In this document: positions 1-7,056 of the stretch, piece by piece
Layout: every line of letters starts with the position of its first letter
Position numbering within the stretch: position 1 is the first letter of the stretch
Origin: Flavobacteriaceae bacterium
GTDB lineage: Bacteria; Bacteroidota; Bacteroidia; Flavobacteriales; Flavobacteriaceae
Direction: 5' to 3'
DNA: 17,415 nucleotides
Assembly (NCBI GenBank): GCA_020435885.1
Contig: JAGQYU010000216.1
Location: 1-17,415, forward strand
Notes under the pieces: generated by a model
Database searches by the model: none
What the model saw: the letters and a program-made list of their open reading frames with translations, nothing else
What the model was told of the DNA's origin: nothing
Program-made: the position numbers and the translations under genes

Positions 1-239
1 TAATTCTTTAGAATGTTGCAACGTAACTATACTTTATTTATTTTGTTAGAAATAAATTAGTTATTAAGACGTTTTTAATAGGAGATGAAAAGAAATTTGT
101 AAGTATTTATATTAAAGATATAATTTTTCTTTTTCAAGCAATAAAATATAATTCAGCTTCCTTTTTTTGATAAAATTATGTGGGACTGACAAAGGCGAAG
201 CTGTATCATAACTAATCTAATTTTTATAAAAAATTAAAT
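1..239 (+). promoter_or_regulatory. Noncoding leader upstream of the polysaccharide operon
   Basis: This AT-rich stretch has no convincing gene and is the only sizeable noncoding segment in the window, so it is the best place for an operon promoter. One loose match to the Bacteroidota promoter pattern (TTTG, then about 20 nt, then TAnnTTTG) is TTTG at 96-99 followed 21 nt later by TAATTTTT at 121-128, which misses the final G. A 7-bp inverted repeat, CAGCTTC at 154-160 and GAAGCTG at 197-203, brackets a 36-nt loop and could be chance. No strong hairpin with a T-run is visible. The true promoter may also lie further upstream. Confidence 0.3.
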
Positions 240-1214
240 ATGAAAAACTTTGCAATGATAGGTGTAGGAGGGTTTGTTGCGGTTAGACATTTAAGGGCTA
301 TCAAAGAAACAAATAACAATTTACTTGTAGCACTCGACAAGTTTGATAGTGTTGGTATAATGGATAGTTATTTTCCAGATGCGGCTTTCTTTGTTGAATT
401 TGAACGTTTTGATAGACATATTGAAAAATTGCGTAGAAAAAGCATAAATCTGGATTACATTAGTATTTGTACACCAAATTATCTGCATGATTCTCACATA
501 AGAATGGCATTGCGCGCTGGTGCTAACGCTATATGCGAAAAGCCTTTGGTTCTAAACCCATGGAATATCGATGCATTGGTAGATATTGAAAAACAATATG
601 AAAAAAAGGTGTATACAATATTACAGTTAAGGCTTCATCCTAGTATCATTAAACTTAAAGAAGAGATTGAAAACGGTCCTAAAGATAAAATATATGATGT
701 AGATTTAACCTATCTAACCTCTAGAGGAAATTGGTATTATACTTCATGGAAAGGTGATATAACCAAGTCTGGAGGAATAGCGACCAATATAGGAATACAT
801 TTTTATGATATGTTATCTTGGGTTTTTGGTGATATTAAAGAAAATGTTGTTCACCTCCATACTCATGATAGAGCGGCAGGATATTTAGAGTTTGAAAGAG
901 CTAAAGTACGCTGGTTCTTATCGATTAATTTCGATGTACTACCACAAGAAGTTAAAGAGAAAGGACAACGAACATTCAGATCGATAACTGTGGATGGTAA
1001 AGAAGTAGAGTTTAGTGATGGTTTTTTTGATCTTCACACTAAAAGTTATGAGGATATTATTGAAGGTAATGGCTTTGGATTAAATGAAGCAAGGCAGTCT
1101 ATTGAAATAGTGCATGAGATTCGCAATAAAGAAGTTAGCCCTTTACTTGGTGATTTTCATCCGTTAGTTAAGTTGCCTTATAGTAAGCATCCCTTCAATA
1201 AAGTAAAAAAGTAA
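240..1214 (+). CDS. wlbA: WlbA/WbpB-type UDP-N-acetylglucosaminuronate 3-dehydrogenase (Gfo/Idh/MocA family)
   Basis: This is a 324-residue cytoplasmic NAD-dependent oxidoreductase. Its family oxidises C3 of UDP-GlcNAcA to the 3-keto sugar, an early step toward 2,3-diamino-2,3-dideoxy-uronic acids. The N-terminal Rossmann motif (IGVGGFVAVRH, residues 7-17), the phrase DSVGIMDSYFP (36-46) and FERFDRH (54-60) closely follow WlbA proteins. The EKP motif at 100-102 supplies Lys101, and His187 in ATNIGIHFYDML is the family's catalytic histidine. Length is normal. The start follows an A/T-rich leader ending AAATTAAAT without a Shine-Dalgarno. It is the first gene of the run, 24 nt before rfbF. The usual partners (UDP-GlcNAc 6-dehydrogenase, WlbC-type aminotransferase, WlbB-type acetyltransferase) are not clearly present, so the pathway must be completed elsewhere or by the window's other aminotransferases. 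The family is secure; the exact substrate is inferred. Confidence 0.88.
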   Translation: MKNFAMIGVGGFVAVRHLRAIKETNNNLLVALDKFDSVGIMDSYFPDAAFFVEFERFDRHIEKLRRKSINLDYISICTPNYLHDSHIRMALRAGANAICEKPLVLNPWNIDALVDIEKQYEKKVYTILQLRLHPSIIKLKEEIENGPKDKIYDVDLTYLTSRGNWYYTSWKGDITKSGGIATNIGIHFYDMLSWVFGDIKENVVHLHTHDRAAGYLEFERAKVRWFLSINFDVLPQEVKEKGQRTFRSITVDGKEVEFSDGFFDLHTKSYEDIIEGNGFGLNEARQSIEIVHEIRNKEVSPLLGDFHPLVKLPYSKHPFNKVKK

Positions 1215-1238
1215 AGTATCAACTTATAATATAAAGTA

Positions 1239-2009
1239 ATGAAAGTAGTAATTTTAGCAGGTGGTTTTGGTTCAAGATTGGGCCATGTTACAGAATTAAT
1301 TCCTAAACCTATGGTTGAAGTGGGTGGAAGGCCCATTATTTGGCATATTATGAAAATCTATGCTAGCTATGGTTTTAATGAGTTTGTTATAGCATTAGGC
1401 TATAAAGGGAATATTATCAAAGATTATTTTCATAAGTTGCAAAGTTATAATAGTGATTTTACCGTTGATACTGCAACAGGAGAAATAACCTATCATAATA
1501 ATAATATAGACCATTGGAAAGTTACGCTAGTAGATACTGGTTTAGAGACATTAAAAGGAGGCAGAATTAAAAGACTAGAAAATTATTTAGATGATATAAA
1601 TATGCTAACCTATGGTGATGGTGTAGCAAATATTAATATCAAGGATTTAGTTAACTTTCATAAAAGGCATGGCAAACTTGTAACTATAACTGGAGTTAAG
1701 CCTCCATCTATGTTTGGCGAAGTTATAGAGAAAGAAGGTTTAGTCTTATCTTTTGAAGAAAAACCTCAGACGAGTCATGGTTTAATAAATGGTGGTTATA
1801 TGGTTTTCAATAAAGAAATGCTACAATACTTATCTGCTGATGTAAATTGTGATTTTGAATTTGGCGCACTTGAAAAACTTGCTGAAGAGAGAGAGGTTAT
1901 GACTTATATGCATGAAGGATTTTGGGAATGTGCTGATACGGTAAGAGATGTTAACCATCTTAATAAATTATGGGAAACAAATAAAGCCGAATGGAAACTG
2001 TGGAACTAA
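1239..2009 (+). CDS. rfbF: Glucose-1-phosphate cytidylyltransferase
   Basis: This 256-residue nucleotidyltransferase, the usual length for RfbF, makes CDP-glucose from CTP and glucose-1-phosphate. Evidence includes the N-terminal nucleotide-binding signature LAGGFGSRL (6-14) with PKPMVEVGG (23-31), the WHIMKIY segment (35-41), YGDGV with the metal-binding Asp in the middle, and the RfbF-typical ending of an FWE...DTVRDVNHLNKLWE stretch and WKLWN. In known pathways CDP-glucose feeds a 4,6-dehydratase (RfbG) toward 3,6-dideoxyhexoses. Here the next gene, 30 nt downstream, is instead a glucuronate-decarboxylase-like SDR, and no RfbG is found. This makes the fate of the CDP-sugar the main question of the cluster. 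Identity as RfbF is strong. Confidence 0.93.
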   Translation: MKVVILAGGFGSRLGHVTELIPKPMVEVGGRPIIWHIMKIYASYGFNEFVIALGYKGNIIKDYFHKLQSYNSDFTVDTATGEITYHNNNIDHWKVTLVDTGLETLKGGRIKRLENYLDDINMLTYGDGVANINIKDLVNFHKRHGKLVTITGVKPPSMFGEVIEKEGLVLSFEEKPQTSHGLINGGYMVFNKEMLQYLSADVNCDFEFGALEKLAEEREVMTYMHEGFWECADTVRDVNHLNKLWETNKAEWKLWN

Positions 2010-2039
2010 TTAATATATCATACTAAATTTATAGTTATA

Positions 2040-3131
2040 ATGAAGAATGAAATCCTATCAGAAGATTTAGAATATATTTATAATAATCTTTCTGATAATG
2101 AAAAAAGCAAGTTAAAAAACTCTACAATACTTTTTACAGGTTGTGGTGGATTCCTAGGCTATTATTTTATGCATTTTTTTGCTCGTTTTGCTGAAGATCT
2201 TGAAATAAAAAAGATTATTGGTTTAGATAATTTCTTAACAGGAACTAGAGACTGGTTAAATGATTTAAGTAATAACAATCCAAAAGTTATTTTAAAAGAA
2301 TTTAATGTAATTACAGATTCTATAGAAAGTATTGAAGGAGCTTCCGAAGCCAATTTAATTATTCATGGTGCATCTATTGCATCGCCAATATTTTATAGAA
2401 TATATCCAGAAGAAACACTTGATGCAAATATTACTGGTTTAAGAAGAATGCTTGATTTCTATAAGCTTAAAGAAATTAAAGGTTTTTTATTCTTTTCGAG
2501 TAGTGAAATTTATGGTGATCCATTTCCTGAATTTATACCTACAACTGAAGAGTATAGAGGTAATGTAGCAACCATGGGGCCAAGAGCCTGTTATGATGAG
2601 GCAAAAAGATTTGGAGAAACTATGTGTTACATATTCAATCAGAAATATGAAATGCCAATTACCATTGCAAGGCCATTTAACAATTATGGTCCAGGGATGA
2701 ATATAAACGATAAACGCTTACCTGCCGATTTTGCTAAAGCAGTACATGAAGGGAGAGATCTCATTATGTATTCTGATGGAAAACCTACTAGAACTTTCTG
2801 TTATATTTCTGATGCAATTACAGGTTATTTAAAGGTTTTACTTCATAATAAGTTTGATGTCTTTAATATAGGCATTGATAAGCCTGAGGTTTCTGTTGCA
2901 GAATTTGCTAAATTATTTTCTAAAAATGCAAAAAAGGTTTATGGCTATAAAGGTGATGTAATTTTTGATATATCTTCAGATAAGGAATATATGACAGATA
3001 ACCCTAATAGGAGATGTCCTAATATTCAGAAAGCTATAAGTATTTTAAATTATAATCCTTCTATTTGTGTAGATGAAGGAATAGGAAGATATCTTAAATT
3101 TTTAAAAATAAATAACGGTAAACTATTATGA
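2040..3131 (+). CDS. UDP-glucuronate decarboxylase-like SDR (UXS type), possibly acting on a CDP-sugar
   Basis: This 363-residue extended short-chain dehydrogenase belongs to the group that oxidises and decarboxylates NDP-glucuronate to an NDP-4-ketopentose or NDP-xylose. The NAD-binding TGCGGFLG lies at 33-40, after an N-terminal extension of about 28 residues. UXS hallmarks are HGASIASPIFY (109-119), SSSEIYGDP (153-161, with the Glu of the active-site SxE), GNVATMGPRACYDEAKR (174-190, catalytic Tyr185 and Lys189), RPFNNYGPGM (211-220) and TRTFCYISD (250-258, substrate-binding Arg251). These features differ from RmlB and from CDP-glucose 4,6-dehydratase. It overlaps the next gene, a UDP-glucose-dehydrogenase homologue, by 4 nt, which pairs decarboxylase with uronate-forming enzyme. 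The preceding cytidylyltransferase raises the possibility of a CDP-linked substrate. Whether it stops at the 4-keto intermediate or reduces it to xylose cannot be read from the sequence. Confidence 0.82.
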   Translation: MKNEILSEDLEYIYNNLSDNEKSKLKNSTILFTGCGGFLGYYFMHFFARFAEDLEIKKIIGLDNFLTGTRDWLNDLSNNNPKVILKEFNVITDSIESIEGASEANLIIHGASIASPIFYRIYPEETLDANITGLRRMLDFYKLKEIKGFLFFSSSEIYGDPFPEFIPTTEEYRGNVATMGPRACYDEAKRFGETMCYIFNQKYEMPITIARPFNNYGPGMNINDKRLPADFAKAVHEGRDLIMYSDGKPTRTFCYISDAITGYLKVLLHNKFDVFNIGIDKPEVSVAEFAKLFSKNAKKVYGYKGDVIFDISSDKEYMTDNPNRRCPNIQKAISILNYNPSICVDEGIGRYLKFLKINNGKLL

Positions 3132-4378
3132 TAACTATTCTAGGTCTTGGATTCGTCGGTCTTACAACAGGTTTGGGTTTTAGTAAAAAAGGTTTTAAAA
3201 CATATGGTATTGATATTAATACTGAAAGATTAGACAAATTAAAGAATAAAGAAATACCTTTTTACGAGCCTCATTTAAAAGATGTTCTGGAAGAAACCAT
3301 TGGAAAAACCTTTATACTTGATGCTCCTTTCGAAGAAGCCATTAAGGATAGTGAGACAATTTTTATCTGTGTTGGTACACCAGCAGCTGAAGATGGAAGT
3401 GCAGATTTAACTTATCTTCTTTCAGCTATTGATCAAATACTAGCTGTCGACGATAAAAAGTTTAAAGTAATAATTACAAAATCTACAGTTCCACCATCAA
3501 CTATGTCGGCTAGGGTCATGCCTTATGTTGATGAAAAGTATAAAGGCTTAAATAGAAATATTGGTTTTGCATCTAATCCAGAATTCTTGAGAGAAGGATA
3601 TTGTTGGGAAGATTTTATAAAACCTGATAGAGTAGTAATTGGAGTCGAGGATGAAAAATCAAAAGAGATTTTAGATAAGATTTATAAACCTTTTAATGCT
3701 CCTATTCATTATGTAACGTATAATACAGCTGAGTTTATTAAATATTTATCTAATACTCTGCTTTCTACACTTATAAGTTATTCTAATGAGATGTCTATTA
3801 TTGCTAGTCATATTGGAAACATAGATATACCAAAGTCGTTTAGAATATTACATGAAGATAAGAGATGGTCTGGAAATCCAGCTGGTATGGCAAGTTATGT
3901 ATATCCTGGGTGTGGATATGGAGGTTATTGTTTACCTAAGGACACCTCTGCACTTAATAGTATTGCAATAGCAAATGGTGTTAACACACAAGTGCTAGAT
4001 GGTAATTTGAGAATTAATGATCAGATAAAAGAATTTGTAGTACATAAAATAAAAGAGAAAGTCAATAAAGAAGACAGCATAGGTATTTTAGGACTATCTT
4101 TTAAGCCAGAATCAGATGATGTTCGTTTAACGCCAAGTAAGGATGTAATTGAAAAGCTTTTGCAGCAAGGATATAATAATATTTCTGTTTATGATCCAAT
4201 TGCCAATGATTCTTTCAAAGAAAATTACCCTCACATAAAAGTAACATATAAAGAAGATTTGAAAGAATTATTAAATGCTGTTGAAAATGTGGTTATCCTT
4301 ACGGGATGGAAAGAATTTAAAGAGAACAAAGAAATGATTTCAGAAAAAGAGGTATTCGATTTTAGATATATCTATTAA
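3128..4378 (+). CDS. UDP-glucose 6-dehydrogenase family protein (NDP-hexose to NDP-hexuronate)
   Basis: This 416-residue enzyme belongs to the UDP-glucose/GDP-mannose dehydrogenase family, which oxidises C6 twice using NAD to give a uronic acid. The N-terminal GLGFVG (6-11) binds NAD. CVGTP (81-85) is typical of UDP-glucose dehydrogenases rather than the CVPTP of UDP-GlcNAc/ManNAc dehydrogenases. STVPPST (119-125), NPEFLREG (150-157) and AEFIKYLSNT (201-210, Lys205) follow the family. GCGYGGYCLPKD (261-272) carries the catalytic Cys268. Its ATG lies inside the end of the SDR gene (4-nt overlap), so translation is probably coupled. By context it supplies the uronate that the SDR decarboxylates. 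The nucleotide accepted, UDP or CDP, is unknown. It is not a good candidate to supply UDP-GlcNAcA for the first gene. Confidence 0.88.
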   Translation: MITILGLGFVGLTTGLGFSKKGFKTYGIDINTERLDKLKNKEIPFYEPHLKDVLEETIGKTFILDAPFEEAIKDSETIFICVGTPAAEDGSADLTYLLSAIDQILAVDDKKFKVIITKSTVPPSTMSARVMPYVDEKYKGLNRNIGFASNPEFLREGYCWEDFIKPDRVVIGVEDEKSKEILDKIYKPFNAPIHYVTYNTAEFIKYLSNTLLSTLISYSNEMSIIASHIGNIDIPKSFRILHEDKRWSGNPAGMASYVYPGCGYGGYCLPKDTSALNSIAIANGVNTQVLDGNLRINDQIKEFVVHKIKEKVNKEDSIGILGLSFKPESDDVRLTPSKDVIEKLLQQGYNNISVYDPIANDSFKENYPHIKVTYKEDLKELLNAVENVVILTGWKEFKENKEMISEKEVFDFRYIY

Positions 4379-4384
4379 TTTTTT

Positions 4385-4936
4385 ATGGAAGTAATTAAAA
4401 CCCCAATAGAAGGTTGCTATGAATTACAACCAAAAATTTTTGCTGATCAACGTGGAAGATTGGTTAAAACTTTTCATGATGAAATTTTTGCTAAAAATGG
4501 ACTAGATGTTGATTTCAAAGAGGAATATTATTCAACATCCAAAAAGGGAGTGTTAAGAGGCCTACACTTTCAATTGCCACCACATGATCATGTTAAATGT
4601 GTAACTTGTTTACATGGAAAGATTTTTGACGTAGTTGTAGATCTTAGAAAAAACTCAAAAACATATAAACAATATTATAGCCTTATACTTGATTCAGAGA
4701 AAGGTAATATGCTTTATGTGCCTAAAGGTCTTGCCCATGGTTTTTATGTACTTTCTGATGAGGCTATTTTTCTAAATAGGTCTAATGTAGTTTATAAGGT
4801 AGAAAGCGATTTTGCAATACGTTGGAACTCTTGCAATATTGAGTGGCCTAATAATAATCCTATTGTTTCTGATAAAGATATGAATTGTATAACTTTTGAA
4901 GAATTTATTAGAACAAAAGGAGATGTTTGGAGTTAA
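4385..4936 (+). CDS. RmlC-like (dTDP-4-dehydrorhamnose 3,5-epimerase family) keto-sugar epimerase, atypical active site
   Basis: This 183-residue single-cupin protein has the normal RmlC length. Family enzymes epimerise C3 and/or C5 beside a C4 keto group in nucleotide sugars. RGLHFQ (58-63) holds the base His61, HVKCV (69-73) the conserved Lys71, FDVVVDLR (81-88) the core strand, GLAHGFYVLSD (115-125) the cupin turn, and SDKD (162-165) the Asp paired with the catalytic His. At the place where RmlC has the catalytic tyrosine of a FLYKTTxYY segment, this protein reads FLNRSNVVY, so Asn131 replaces the first Tyr while Tyr137 remains. This predicts altered or single-carbon epimerisation. It starts 6 nt after the dehydrogenase gene. 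With a 4-ketopentose as substrate only C3 could be inverted. Calling it rfbC would overstate the evidence. Confidence 0.85.
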   Translation: MEVIKTPIEGCYELQPKIFADQRGRLVKTFHDEIFAKNGLDVDFKEEYYSTSKKGVLRGLHFQLPPHDHVKCVTCLHGKIFDVVVDLRKNSKTYKQYYSLILDSEKGNMLYVPKGLAHGFYVLSDEAIFLNRSNVVYKVESDFAIRWNSCNIEWPNNNPIVSDKDMNCITFEEFIRTKGDVWS

Positions 4937-4961
4937 TTTAAACTAAAGTAAAAGAAATTTT

Positions 4962-6095
4962 ATGATGAATATAAGATTATTTAAACCCTCAGTAGGTAAA
5001 GAAGAACTCAAAAATATTGCAGATGCATTTGAACGCTCTTGGATTGGACTAGGCCCCAATGTTAATGAATTTGAAAAGCAATGGGCTGAATTTGTCAATG
5101 CAGAAATAGCAATTGGCTTAAACTCTGCAACTGCGGCTTTACATCTAGCACTACGTTCATTTGACTTTCCAAAAGGGAAAAAAGTACTTGTACCTTCTTT
5201 GACTTTTGCTGCAACAGCAACAGCAATTTTATATAATCAACTAATCCCTGTTTTCGTTGATTCAGACCCTACAACACTAGGAATGGATTTAGACGATATG
5301 AAGAGAAAATATGACGAAGATTGCGTTGCAATAATGGTAGTACATTATGCAGGGCATCCAGTGGCTATGGATCAACTTATGCCTTGGGCAAGCGAAAAAG
5401 GCTTAAAAGTAATTGAGGATTGTGCGCATACAACAGGATCAGATTATAAAGGGAAGTCCTTGGGAACTTGGGGAGATATAGGATGTTATTCTTTTGAAGA
5501 AAAAAAATTGATGACAACCGGTGATGGTGGGATGATAGTATCAAATACCCCAGAACACTTACAGGATATTAAAGCTTATCGTTGGGTAGGTATAGACAAA
5601 GATAATTGGAAAACAGCTCAATCTTATGTTCATGCAAATAAGGATGCCATGCATTGGTTCTATGAAATTAATGTCTTAGGGTATAAATATAACATGAATG
5701 ATTTAGCAGCTTCCATAGGGTTAGCACAATTAAAGAAACTACCCAAAATGAATGCACGTAGGGCAGAAATTATCAGAATGTATTTAGATGGAATTGAAGA
5801 TATTGAAGGGATAAAACCTTTATTGCCTTTTGAACCTGAAAAATATGTTTACCAAATGTTTGGTATAAGAAGTGATAAAAGAGATGACTTAATGATTTAT
5901 TTAAAGTCTAAAGGTATAGCTACAGGATGCCATTATACACCATTAACAGCACAGCCATTATTTAAACCCTATGCAAAAGATTGTGATTATATTGAAAATG
6001 AAGCTAATAAGTTTATCACATTACCATTGCATGCCGACCTTACAAATGAAGAAGTAAACTATGTTATTAAATATCTAAAAGAGTTTAATGCTTAA
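4962..6095 (+). CDS. DegT/DnrJ/EryC1/StrS family PLP-dependent sugar aminotransferase
   Basis: This 377-residue cytoplasmic aminotransferase, of usual family length, moves an amino group (normally from glutamate) onto a keto nucleotide sugar. The N-terminus has WIGLGPNVNEFE (27-38), then NSATAALHLAL (54-64), the IEDCAH motif with PLP-contacting Asp153, and CYSFEEKKLMTTGDGG (175-190), whose Lys182 aligns with the Schiff-base lysine. Because that position is Lys and not His, it is an aminotransferase and not an RfbH-like 3-dehydrase. GYKYNMNDLAASIGLAQL is the typical mid-domain segment. Two adjacent ATG codons exist at the start; either is possible. It follows the epimerase by 25 nt and overlaps the acyltransferase by 8 nt. 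The likely substrate is the 4-keto sugar made by the four genes before it. The position aminated is inferred. Confidence 0.9.
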   Translation: MMNIRLFKPSVGKEELKNIADAFERSWIGLGPNVNEFEKQWAEFVNAEIAIGLNSATAALHLALRSFDFPKGKKVLVPSLTFAATATAILYNQLIPVFVDSDPTTLGMDLDDMKRKYDEDCVAIMVVHYAGHPVAMDQLMPWASEKGLKVIEDCAHTTGSDYKGKSLGTWGDIGCYSFEEKKLMTTGDGGMIVSNTPEHLQDIKAYRWVGIDKDNWKTAQSYVHANKDAMHWFYEINVLGYKYNMNDLAASIGLAQLKKLPKMNARRAEIIRMYLDGIEDIEGIKPLLPFEPEKYVYQMFGIRSDKRDDLMIYLKSKGIATGCHYTPLTAQPLFKPYAKDCDYIENEANKFITLPLHADLTNEEVNYVIKYLKEFNA

Positions 6096-7041
6096 ATATA
6101 AGAATTATAGTTTAATTAAACCAAACACTGAACAATCATCCCAAATTGAAAGGCTAATTGATAGGTATGATGGATCTGTGTTTCACGAGGTTGCATTAAA
6201 CAAAATTGTTGAAAGTCATTTTGGTACAGATTTATATTATTTGGTTGATGATTGTATAAATATAAATTCTTTTGCCCCTGTGCATGTAATTAAAGGTAAA
6301 AAAGGGGCTAAACGATATGAGCTAAACCCGTTGGGTGATATCCCTTATGCGGGATTTGCCGGAAACAATTCTCCTGTTGACCTCAAACAATTGTCGGTGG
6401 GGCTTTTCGAATCTGCAAAATATTCTGGGTTTCCATATCCCCAGGACAAGATACATAAAAATACCGGGCAATATGCTTTCGGAGAAACCAATATGGTTGA
6501 TCTTGGTGAAAGTGAGGATGATATATTTACTGCTATGGAATCATCTAAAAGGCGAAACATAAGAAAAGCTATTAAGGCTGGTATTCAGGTAAAACAATAT
6601 TTTGACGTTGAAGGATTTAATGTATTCTGGCCTATTCTGGATGCACTTCACAAAAAGCTGGGTTATAGCCGCTTTACATATGAATATTACAAGAAGTTCA
6701 TAGATGAATTTTCCACTAAAAAAAAGATCTTTACCCTTATAGCTTATAAAAATGACCAACCAGTTTCAGGGTTGCTGATTATTGGGAATAAAAATTATGC
6801 ACATTTCTTTAAAGGAGCTTCAGATTTTAATGTAAAACCTGAAGGACAGGGTGAATTGATTCATTGGGAAGCCATAAAAATTTTAAAAGAATCTGGAGTA
6901 AGATATTATGATCTATGTAATTTAAACAAGGAAAAACTACCTGAGATATATAGATTTAAAACAGGAATTTCTAATAATATAATTAATTATACCAAGTATA
7001 CAAAAAACAGTCTTGGATATAAAATCATTAATCATTTTTAA
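6088..7041 (+). CDS. FemAB-like / GNAT-superfamily N-acyltransferase
   Basis: This 317-residue protein resembles the FemA/FemB/FemX peptidyltransferase group and the related Acetyltransf_6 domain. The basic helix SSKRRNIRKAIKAGIQV (152-168), the GASD segment at 243-246, GELIHWEAIKILKESG (255-270), YYDLCN (273-278) and RFKTGIS (289-295) follow the pattern of the second GNAT-like fold. FemAB enzymes attach amino acids from aminoacyl-tRNA to peptidoglycan precursors; others in sugar clusters acylate amino sugars. Its ATG lies 8 nt inside the aminotransferase gene, so it is a good candidate to acylate the amino group that enzyme creates. G+C is unusually high within it (55 of 120 bases at 6301-6420), which suggests a separate origin. 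The acyl donor and acceptor are unknown. Confidence 0.78.
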   Translation: MLKYKNYSLIKPNTEQSSQIERLIDRYDGSVFHEVALNKIVESHFGTDLYYLVDDCININSFAPVHVIKGKKGAKRYELNPLGDIPYAGFAGNNSPVDLKQLSVGLFESAKYSGFPYPQDKIHKNTGQYAFGETNMVDLGESEDDIFTAMESSKRRNIRKAIKAGIQVKQYFDVEGFNVFWPILDALHKKLGYSRFTYEYYKKFIDEFSTKKKIFTLIAYKNDQPVSGLLIIGNKNYAHFFKGASDFNVKPEGQGELIHWEAIKILKESGVRYYDLCNLNKEKLPEIYRFKTGISNNIINYTKYTKNSLGYKIINHF

Positions 7042-7056
7042 GCAATAGGTTTAATT

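Noticed and set aside
3..14. Small palindrome ATTC-TTTA-GAAT as a possible terminator of an upstream gene
   Set aside because: The stem is only 4 AT-rich pairs with no following T-run.
4385..4936. dTDP-rhamnose synthesis (rfbC/rmlC)
   Set aside because: No RmlA, RmlB or RmlD in the window, and the catalytic-tyrosine position is Asn.
1239..6095. Classical CDP-3,6-dideoxyhexose (paratose/tyvelose/abequose) pathway
   Set aside because: Only the cytidylyltransferase is shared. The SDR has UXS motifs, not those of CDP-glucose 4,6-dehydratase, and the aminotransferase keeps Lys182 where RfbH-type dehydrases have His.
6335..6759. Open frames on both strands inside the FemAB-like gene
   Set aside because: They lie wholly within a well-supported gene, show no recognisable domain, and are favoured by the local G+C rise that removes stop codons.
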